From NCBI RefSeq assembly GCF_021130785.1, contig NW_025776817.1, positions 124,001-188,000 of the forward strand: a stretch of DNA of 64,000 nt, given 5' to 3'. How positions within the stretch are numbered: position 1 is the first letter of the stretch; every line of letters begins with the position of its first letter. Origin of the DNA: Homalodisca vitripennis (taxonomy: Eukaryota; Arthropoda; Insecta; Hemiptera; Cicadellidae). Shown here in pieces: positions 56,911 to 64,000 of the stretch. Made by a program: the position numbers and the translations under genes. The notes below the pieces were generated by a model. That model was not told the DNA's origin and did not search any database. It saw only the letters and a program-made list of their open reading frames with translations.

Positions 56911-57480
56911 ATGTAAAAATTTCTTTTCTGGATGATTGTTTTCTGCTCATCTCCCAACATGATATCTAGAAAATAACATAAACATTGGTTACTATATATA
57001 TTCTCCAGTAGATTTTAGTATTTTCTCTTGGAAATTGGATTAGGAAATACCTCCGTCAATGCTTTTCTTCACGGAGCGTATGCACCTTTCGTCAATTTTC
57101 CATGTTGCTATTAGTTGCAACAATGTCAAAAACATTTGTTTAATATTTTACTCTACTAATATCATAGACAATTTTCTATATTAGATGCAATCATATATTC
57201 GTAGCTAATTATACTTGTTCGATTATGTTTTTCGTATGCGAAAGAAAACCTGGCTAAAAATTAAACTCCAGTAAACAAATTTTCTCAACATTATCACAAT
57301 AACTTCATATCATATTTCCAAGTTATAACACCGTTTGCTAATAACAGTGCAAGTTTCTAAACTCTGTTTGTAATAAGAACTGACAGAGCAATTATTTATA
57401 TCTGTGCTACACCCTGCATTATTGAATAAAGCGTTTCGTATTCAATGAACAACTCTATATACTAACGTGATGCATTGGCT
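56911..57480 (+). repeat. Repeat module F, copy F2
   Basis: Begins with ATGTAAAAATTTCTTTTCTGGATGATTG (also at 58267), continues with TTTTCTCTTGGAAATTGGA and AATACCTCCGTCAATGCTTTTCTTCAC, then TTTCGTATGCGAAAGAAAACC, CTACACCCTGCATTATTGA and ATTCAATGAACAACTCTATA. This copy is continuous, which shows what F3 looked like before insertion at 59340. Confidence 0.75.
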
Positions 57481-57507
57481 ATAAATGTTTATTGCTATAA
57501 ATATATA

Positions 57508-57790
57508 ATATATGCCTAGTAGACAACTTATACCGTAACTGAGTAATTCTGTCTCCGCTTATCAACTACAGGGCCCGAGTTCGAGTGCTTGAGCGCGCAC
57601 TATGAATACTCTTAGTAACAATAATCTTAACCTAGTCTAAAGTATAATCCTTGATGAAAAAAACTTCTTCTTTAGCATATGAATTTAAATAAGAGTATCA
57701 ATAAAACCAAGAATTCGCTGCAGAATTTTATTTTTTGTTGAATTTGTTTAATATATTTATAGTTCAGGAATTATAACAAGGGTATTACTT
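57508..57790 (+). repeat. Module D and part of J, copy 4, with tRNA-like head
   Basis: TGCCTAGTAGACAACTTATACC, then GTAACTGAGTAATTCTGTCTC (A-box-like) and GGGCCCGAGTTCGAGTGCTT (B-box-like), followed by AACAATAATCTTAACCTAGT and GTTCAGGAATTATAACA as in copies 1 and 3. Confidence 0.6.
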
Positions 57791-57879
57791 GAATCTTTAG
57801 GAAAAAATTTCAACAATGGCATAAACTAATATAATTAAGATCCTTTTACGTTTAACCTGAGGGTAACTAAATGTAATGC

Positions 57880-58260
57880 TTTTATTTACCCGATGAGCGT
57901 CACCGAATTCTTTTGCAAAGTAGTTACAGGTAACTATGATGGAAATGAGAAAATAGTAGACTACGTGAATATTTAATCAAACTGAGTACTATGCTGCAAG
58001 GGTTTAAGAAGTAAAACTTTTATTTGCAGAGTAAATATTAATTATAATATGTGGCAGTCAATGTAGAATGTTGGTGACAATATATAACTATATCTATCGT
58101 ATTCTTGCATTGTGGTATCGAAGCCTGCTTACCAGAAAACTGATATACATAAAAACATGCAAGGAATTTCTACATAGACAAATGATGGTGCATGTCCAAC
58201 TATGGAAGCGTCACAGAAACCTATCACTTATTAAGCTCACTCGATCTTTCTTCTGCCTCC
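57880..58260 (+). repeat. Repeat module E fragment, copy E3
   Basis: Matches the middle of E1 and E2: GATGAGCGTCACCGAATTCT, TTTTGCAAAGTAGTTACAGG, a GTCAATGTAGAATGTTGGTGACAAT segment, ACCAGAAAACTG and GTGCATGTCCAACTATGGAAG. It lies between D4 and F3, so the E module occurs twice within the 54.9-58.3 kb segment. Confidence 0.65.
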
Positions 58261-58860
58261 GTAAGATGTAAAAATTTCTGATCTGTATGATTGTTTTTCT
58301 GATTATCTCTCCGCATGATATATCGAAAATGAAATAAATAAACTGCAGAGTAAAATAGTGCATGCCAACTCAACGAAGCCTGTTACATGACACGTAACAT
58401 ATCCCAATAACATCAGAAAATAGTTGTGATAATTTCCCATTTCTTACATTGTATGAGTCTAACTTTTAAGCTAACAAGCATTACCCATGAAGTCTACAGT
58501 GAAATGCCAATTCAATCTACACCATTTCGAGAACAGTAAAAACTATTTTTAAAGCAAATCAATTATATTACTACCATCAATAACCCTACACCTTCATCCA
58601 GTGTGATCTAGAGACTGTGACAACAGAGAGACGGGTGGCGAGAGGGAGCATCCTAAGCCCAAGGGAACTTTTTTTCGTTAAAATCCTGCTTCTCACTCGC
58701 GACTTCCCATCTGGGCTACAAACACAGAAAAAAAAAGAATAACACGAGCCTCTAAATCATGTTGTAATACGGTAAAACATGCGCAGAAGGTGGTTTAGAT
58801 CTGGCACGTGAAACCATTAGACCAAAACATTTCCAAAGTATTATTAAGATATTCTCTCCA
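58261..58860. other. Insertion-like stretch inside module F
   Basis: The F-type start at 58267-58340 is interrupted: 58340-58850 has no counterpart in F2. It contains GAGACGGGTGGCGAGAGGG at about 58629 and a poly-A-like stretch at 58727. This may be a small mobile-element insertion of unknown type. Confidence 0.35.
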
Positions 58861-59339
58861 GGAGATAGATATTCCCTCCATTTTCTCTTGGAAATTGGAG
58901 TATAAAATTCCTCCGTCAATGTTTTTCTACACAAGGCGTATTCAATTTCAAGGATGCTAACTAATATTTGCAATAGCAAAACATTTTTTTATATTATAAC
59001 CTAGTACATAAAATCATAGGCAATAGGCTATGTTTGATTTAAATGGATATTCGTAGCTAAATTATATACATCTTCGAATATGTTTCGTTTGCGAGAAAAA
59101 ACCTGACTAAAAATTAAATTCCAGCAAACTAATTTTCGTAACATAACGTTGATTATGTAATAACTCATTTTATTGTAATAACTAAAATAACATCAAATCA
59201 TCTTCTGAAGATAGAATACCGTTTACTAATAACAATGCAAGGTTAAACCTCAGATTCAAACAACAACTGATGTATAGTTATTTATCCGTGTTACACCGCA
59301 TTATTGACTAAGGCGTTTCAAATTCAATGAACAAGTCTA
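58861..59339 (+). repeat. Repeat module F, copy F3, broken by an insertion
   Basis: Matches 57030-57467 (TTTTCTCTTGGAAATTGGAG; CCTCCGTCAATG; TTTGCGAGAAAAAACC; ACACCGCATTATTGACTAAG; CAATGAACAA.TCTA). Homology stops at 59339 in ACAAGTCTA; foreign sequence follows to about 62800. Confidence 0.75.
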
Positions 59340-60076
59340 AATCCGTATGTGCTGAATTAGGTATAGATATAATATACTCCTATACAGGAAATATGTTTTC
59401 ATGGAATGAGTCAATAACAGGCAGAGGAAGTAACGAAATTGATTCTTGTTTTTTGAAGTCCTTAAATAATGGAATAACCAACAAAAAGGTTCTCAATGTG
59501 TGGAGTGATAATTGTTTTGGACAAAACAAGAACAAAATGTTATTGTTCTTGTGGTACTATCTTATCTCTACAAAACACTTTTATGAAATTAATCAAAAGT
59601 TCTTGGTACCGGGGCACTCTTTTATGAGCTGTGACAGGGACTTTGCGCTCATTCAAAAAAGGAAGCGTGTTGAAAAATTAGAAACACCAATGGATTTGGT
59701 TAGTTTGATAGCGAATGCAAACAGGCAAAACCCATATACAGTCACACTAATGGCTCCTGAAGATTTCTTTGACTTTAAATCCGCTGCTGAAAACACTTTG
59801 GATACTAAAAAGTTAGAAATATCCAAGTTACACTGGATTCAAGTATCTAAAGGCAACGTGAAAGTAAAAACAAGGAGGACATTGAATGAAATGGAAGCAT
59901 GGAAAGAATGTAATGTGCTGAAGAAAAATGTGGAAATGGGACAAATTAAGGACAAGCCTTTCAACTTGAGTTGTAAGAACAGATTAACAGAAGATAAGAA
60001 AAAAGATTTGCGTGAATTATTACCATTTCTTAAAAATGAAAGCAAGATATTCTATGAAGAAATTTTGCAAATGTAA
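59327..60076 (+). CDS. Truncated transposon-type protein with WSDNCFGQNKN motif
   Basis: An intact 249-codon frame, but its ATG and first four or five codons belong to the host repeat module F (compare CAATGAACAACTCTA at 57463); the foreign part starts near 59339, so the N-terminal half of the original protein is missing. Residues 59-69 (WSDNCFGQNKN) and 95-106 (PGHSFMSCDRDF) match, from memory, a large uncharacterised arthropod family sometimes labelled DUF7869, common in multi-copy and transposon-like genes. D61, H97 and D103 may belong to an RNase H-like nuclease core, which is an inference. The C-terminal 90 residues are lysine-rich. Codon use is AT-rich, like the surroundings. The lack of stops over 740 bases suggests recent arrival. 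Confidence 0.55.
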   Translation: MNKSKSVCAELGIDIIYSYTGNMFSWNESITGRGSNEIDSCFLKSLNNGITNKKVLNVWSDNCFGQNKNKMLLFLWYYLISTKHFYEINQKFLVPGHSFMSCDRDFALIQKRKRVEKLETPMDLVSLIANANRQNPYTVTLMAPEDFFDFKSAAENTLDTKKLEISKLHWIQVSKGNVKVKTRRTLNEMEAWKECNVLKKNVEMGQIKDKPFNLSCKNRLTEDKKKDLRELLPFLKNESKIFYEEILQM

Positions 60077-60080
60077 TCAA

Positions 60081-60345
60081 TGGCACATAGCCCATTAAAT
60101 AGGTTTATGACATGGCACATAGCCCATTAAATAGGTTTATGACTTGGCACTTAGCCCATGTTAAACGTTTGTATTTTTTAACTCTTAAATGATTCTAGAT
60201 ACATGTCTGATTTTTAGGTATATTGTGTATCTTGTACCCATATAACTATAATAAAATTATAATCTCAATACTGTACGTAGTTATTTCACCCAACAGAAAA
60301 ACTTGATTATCTCAAAACTTTGTTTTTGGCACTTAGCCCGTTATT
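60081..60345 (+). repeat. 32-bp tandem repeat downstream of the transposon ORF
   Basis: TGGCACATAGCCCATTAAAT plus 12 bases starts at 60081 and 60113, and a third, partial copy (TGGCACTTAGCCCATG) starts at 60145, period 32. A lone TGGCACTTAGCCCGTTA is at 60327. The motif follows the ORF stop by 4 bases and may mark the 3' subterminal region of that element. The stretch 60346-60571 holds nothing further. Confidence 0.8.
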
Positions 60346-60737
60346 TATTTCAAGTCTTCATATAAACCTATATATGTAATATGTATTCTTTGAGTTATAT
60401 ATGTGTAATAAATATAGAAGGTATGTGTGTGATAGAAGGTATAGAGGTTTGCCAAATGAACTCTTTTTATATTTACACGTTTCCTTGATAAATAATTATA
60501 GGTTTTTTGGAATTATAAAACATTTTTTTTTCAAACGTAGTAATAAGATATCCACTTATAATAAGGTGAACCAAGGACGTATCCAGCAAAGGGGGCCCAA
60601 GGGGTCTGGACCCCCAAATTTTCAATAAAAAAATTGTTCGTCATAAAACGATTATTATTATTTAATAATTCAGTATTACTGAAATGCACTGCTGGAATAT
60701 TGTTTAAAAAAAAAAAAAAAAAGTCAAGTACATTTTA

Positions 60738-62757
60738 TTAACCCTTTAACAGTCTCCGGTTGAAAAATCAACCACCTAATATGCCTTTGTATGGGCAAGG
60801 AAATTTTATTACTTTTGCGGGAACAGTCTCTGGTTAAAAATTCAACCATTTACAATATGGTTCATAATTCGGTGACAGAGCATGCAGTTGTCGTTTTTGT
60901 TGTTTCCTGTAGCTTGGTAGGTTGTATGGAAGTTTACTAATTTTGTTCAGCTTGCCTGTTGCTTCCTGTTGTCAGTTTTAATCTGAAGCTTCCTGTTGTC
61001 AGTTTTAATCTGAAGAGTGGCAAATGGTTGATTTATCAACCAGACACCTTTCCAGCTCGTGAACCAAGCAGCAGTTGGTGTGATAGCGAGTTAATATCAA
61101 ATTTATCTCCTGACAGGTAAATATGAAGTTCTTTGTAATAACTTAATTTTATTTACAATGTTTTAGGCATTTGATTTATCAGTCATTTATCGTTGTCACT
61201 GTCACTTGAAATTATTTAACTACAATTTTGTCTTTGCTTCTACACTTAACCTAAAAATCATGACATTGAAAAATATTTATAAAAAAATTAATATAGTCCT
61301 CAGAGTTTTACATACATTAGTATAACACTTTAAAATTATGACAAAAGATAAAATAGGGCGTTTTAAGATATAAATAATCAGTGCAGGCAAGATATTAGGC
61401 CAAAAGTACAATAATATGGTATTTACATGATAGCAACATTTTACAAACTGTTATAATTTTCCACCATTACATAATTTTTCTGTTTGGAAACGTATTTTAT
61501 GCTAATAGCTACCAAAACAAATAGACCTATGAAATAGTAGATATTTCTGTAACAAATAAAATTATTTTGTCTAAAAAATGAATAATTTATAGAATACTTC
61601 ACTGTTGGCTGACTTTATAAAAGGTTTGAAATACATACCGGAATAAATTGATATAGCTATATACAATTTTTGTTTTTATTACAGAATGGATTCTGAATCG
61701 GATGGGGAAACTAAAACCAAGAAAAGAAATCATTTTGATCATTTACTGTCCAGCTATAGTATTGCCCAAAAGTCTAGGAAATGGTGGATTAAAATATTGT
61801 ACTTTCTGTTGGATTCTGTTATGGTGAATTTGTTAATTTTGTACAGATATATAGCTAAACAAAACAAACAAAAGGTGATGAAACATCTGATGTTCTGAAG
61901 AAAACTTGGTGCAGAATTAATTGGAAATTTTACCAGCCGGAAAACAACAAACTTGCCAGCAGTTTGTAAGAGAGGAAAGAAAGTTGGTTGAAGAATAGGA
62001 AAAACAGTCAACATTAGAAATGTGGGTGAACATTTTCCTGTTGCTACATCAAGTAGAAGATGTGTCAGATATAGTACTACAGCCAAGCCCAAAAGATCAA
62101 GTATAGAATGTTCCACTTGGAAGGTTGCACTATGTAAGGCGTGTTTTGCCCCATTCCATAGTACTGATTAGGTGTTCAAAAACAGTAACATTAGGATATC
62201 GTTACAAAGAAGCATACGTATTATTTGGAGGACTTTTTAATTTTTTACTAAGTGTCATTTATACTCGTATTTTATTATCTAACTAAATGTTATATTTGTT
62301 TTTTCCTTTTTTACATAGGTACATTCATATATAAATATGGCCAATTTTATAAATATGTTTTAAAGGTGTAAATATGTACCACTGACAAGATTTTGTATCA
62401 CAATATTGAGCAATTTTCAATTCTGTATAAATAAAAGGCAGTTTTTATGTTTTGCTAAATCTATTGTTTTAATTTTTCCTTAAATTTCATAAGTTTTCTA
62501 AGTAGTTGATTTTTAAACCGGCAAACACATACATAGTTAATTTTGCGGGAACACTCTCAGGTTGAAAATTCAACCGCCCTCTAAAAAATTAAATAAACAT
62601 AAAAAAAAATTATTTAGTGATCTGTAATGTCTAGTGTTACCATTTACAATGAAACTAAATCGTTAAAAATGTAAAACACGGTAAAAAAGTGGTTGGTCAT
62701 TTCAAGATTGTCAGGGTGGTTGATTTTTCGACCGGAGAGCTTTCCCGCAAAATGGCC
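60738..62757 (+). mobile_element. piggyBac-like deletion derivative with hairpin repeats
   Basis: The left end is TTAA followed by CCCTTTAACAGTCTCCGG at 60742, a typical piggyBac-type terminus at its TTAA target. The motif GGTTGA-N4-TCAACC recurs at 60758, 60832, 61026, 62504 (degenerate), 62560 and 62718, mostly preceded by GCGGGAACAGTCTC-like sequence, the last in inverse orientation as expected for the right end. The right TTAA is not found. The interior keeps only the C-terminal part of a transposase (61686-62171). Confidence 0.65.
61686..62171 (+). pseudogene. piggyBac-like transposase, N- and C-terminal ends fused
   Basis: The ATG after TTACAGA opens MDSESDGETKTKK, a plausible acidic transposase start. 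It then jumps directly to HFDHLLSSYSIAQKSRKWWIKILYFLLDSVMVN, the conserved C-terminal helix of piggyBac-type proteins, so the catalytic core is deleted. The frame stops at 61898. After frame changes the sequence continues NVGEHFPVATSSRRC and STWKVALCKACFAPFHSTD with a stop at 62169-62171, matching the cysteine-rich zinc-binding tail that recognises the element ends. It cannot be an active enzyme. The minus-strand frame 61754-62116 is a shadow. Confidence 0.75.
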
Positions 62758-62811
62758 AAAAAAATATTGTGCCAGACTACGTCCTGGACTTGGTCAAGAC
62801 ACAATATTCTG

Positions 62812-64000
62812 AACTAATTGTCAGATTGTAAGGCCTAAATGAGTTCAACAAAAAGACCGTGTTCCATTGAAGTTAACTAATCAAGTTCCAATCAAGTAAA
62901 CTAATAGAAGTACTCAATCAAAAGCTAGTTAACTTTATAGCTGCAGGGCTGTGTAGTAATAATTAATCTATACAGACCCTTAGTGCATGCTCATCTCTGA
63001 CTGGGTCTCTCTGAGAACTTTTATGATCAGGGTCAGAGTGAAAGTAAAAAATAGGTATACTAGTGTATTTTACAAAGAAAAGTTTACTGGTTTCAAGTTT
63101 CATAGGTCAACCTTCATAACAAATATATAAACTCGAACGTTTTATAATACTACGCTGAAAATGGTTAATATTGTCTTTCCATATCGTTAGCGGACTGTGA
63201 TAGCACTATGATTTACGTGTCTGAAGGCTGGATTTAAGTGTTTTTAATTAAACAAATATGTATCTTTGATAACAATTTCGCTTGATATTTTTTTATATTT
63301 TTATAGCTCATTTTATTCTTGCAGATTTTTACGTATCAGAGCTAATTTTAGCTGACAATCAATTACAATTTTAAGTTAAAAATGTTATCAATTTTCACGA
63401 AACTCAAGGCTGTTTGTAATATTTGTAAACGCTTGGCCCTCTTACTAAAAGAGAAATACAAAGAAATCTTATGATGGTGTTTCTAAAATTATAAAGAACG
63501 GCACTTGCGTGGGAATAGATATGGACAATTATATTAAAATCATCCGTTGATAGGTTTCCAACAGAAATACATATCTAAATTCACTTATATCCATGGAAAC
63601 AAGGAAATAAAGATTCAGGGTTTACTTTTTCGGTTTTTGTTAAAAATTATATATTTAAGTCATTCTAATAACAGCACCTCGGAGAACCACCGAACAAGGA
63701 ACACGATGTGAGGCTTAGAGAGAGGACCAGGACCAAGACCTAAAGTGAGGTATTTTTATTATTTATTGATCATAGTTTCTGCTCTCACTATCTCTTGGCA
63801 TGCAAAGTACGTAGTTTCTATCCTAATTTTATCGATAAAATTATTTACAGCCTAAATTACTATAACAGTATATACGTAAATTATTAGAAACTAGCGACGC
63901 GCCCGCTACTTAGTTAGCGTCTTTTATGATTCTTACGATTTTATTTTGTTTACAACTTTTTATAAGTATGTGAGCATGTAGTGTATGAGTAGTAAAAGCA
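62812..64000 (+). repeat. Repeat module I plus long unit variant, copy U14
   Basis: Resumes the host array after the nested insertions and parallels 11310-12250: AATTGTCAGATTGTAAGGCC, GTGTATTTTACAAAG, CTGAAAATGGTTAAT, CGCTTGGCCCTCTTACTAAAAG, ATATCCATGGAAACAAGG near 63588, and an island at 63675-63750 (CAGCACCTCGGAGAACCACC, GAGGACCAGGACCAAGACC, AGTGAGGTATTTTTATTA). It continues to the window edge. Confidence 0.7.

Larger units (their letters stand above)
60572..62786. mobile_element. Candidate DNA transposon with CAAGGACGTA ends
   Basis: CAAGGACGTATCCAGC at 60572 resembles the inverse of GCCAGACTACGTCCTG at 62771-62786. The left end continues into a G/C-rich hairpin (GGGGGCCCAAGGGGTC then GGACCCCC). 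Ends of the type CAGGGRCGTA are common in hAT-like elements. I could not identify a target duplication. The piggyBac derivative described below lies inside it, so this would be a nested pair, or the two end motifs belong to a single compound element. Confidence 0.35.

Noticed and set aside
59839..60045. Minus-strand 68-residue frame
   Set aside because: Shadow of the plus-strand transposon-type frame.
61754..62116. Minus-strand 120-residue frame
   Set aside because: Antisense to the piggyBac C-terminal sequence read on the plus strand.

Overview
The window is AT-rich eukaryotic, almost certainly arthropod (probably insect), non-genic DNA. I see no intact host gene, no rRNA and no functional tRNA. 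The insect assignment rests on the mobile-element set: a BEL/Pao LTR retrotransposon with a TATA box plus TCAGTC initiator, R1/Jockey-type LINE debris, piggyBac and mariner remnants, and an ORF resembling an uncharacterised arthropod transposon-associated family. It is an inference.

Layout. Roughly 0.1-27.4 kb, 28.5-29.3 kb, 37.4-37.7 kb, 40.9-46.3 kb and 52.3-64 kb are built from one family of long, diverged repeat modules, and every copy I recognise is in the same orientation. A typical unit runs: leader, sometimes with a perfect TGACGTCA; the motif ATCCATGGAAACAA; a GC-richer exon-like island with CCAGGACCAGGAC (13 copies); a block beginning AGTACTCTAAGTGTACAGAA; and a tail with ACCAGAGCTCT. 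Other modules (called G, F, I, D, J, K and E below) recur 2-4 times. Long segments are paralogous: 3.6-5.6 with 7.2-9.5 kb, 12.6-13.2 with 45.8-46.3 kb, 15.9-26.1 (without the retrotransposon) with 52.3-54.8 kb, 42.5-46.1 with 53.8-57.8 kb, and 11.3-12.2 with 62.8-63.8 kb.

BEL/Pao element. The best-defined feature is a full-length element at 16822-25020. It has two 717-bp LTRs differing at one base, perfect 5-bp target duplications (GTTCT), a tRNA-Tyr-like primer site, and gag, protease, reverse transcriptase, RNase H, integrase and a C-terminal DUF5641-like domain. It is very young, yet gag-pro-pol is cut by four shifts, each equal to one extra base in a homopolymer. The paralogous unoccupied site lies at about 53622.

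Other mobile DNA. There is a LINE remnant at 29.5 kb; a cluster at 46.5-50.2 kb with a plus-strand LINE tail, a minus-strand R1/Jockey LINE, a decayed piggyBac transposase and another LINE fragment; a mariner C-terminus at 10.1 kb; and a nested block at 59.3-62.8 kb with a truncated uncharacterised transposon ORF and a piggyBac deletion derivative rich in GGTTGA/TCAACC hairpins. The regions 29.9-37.4 and 37.7-40.8 kb are mostly featureless AT-rich DNA.

Most worth a second look: the same-orientation module array with its exon-like island and CRE octamers; a GC-rich module present twice with three consecutive hairpins that keep pairing despite substitutions; tRNA-like modules; a 5 x 146-bp minisatellite; and details of the BEL element (87-bp predicted U3, PBS-like sequence inside the LTR, homopolymer frameshifts). 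All similarity statements come from reading by eye, not from alignment software.
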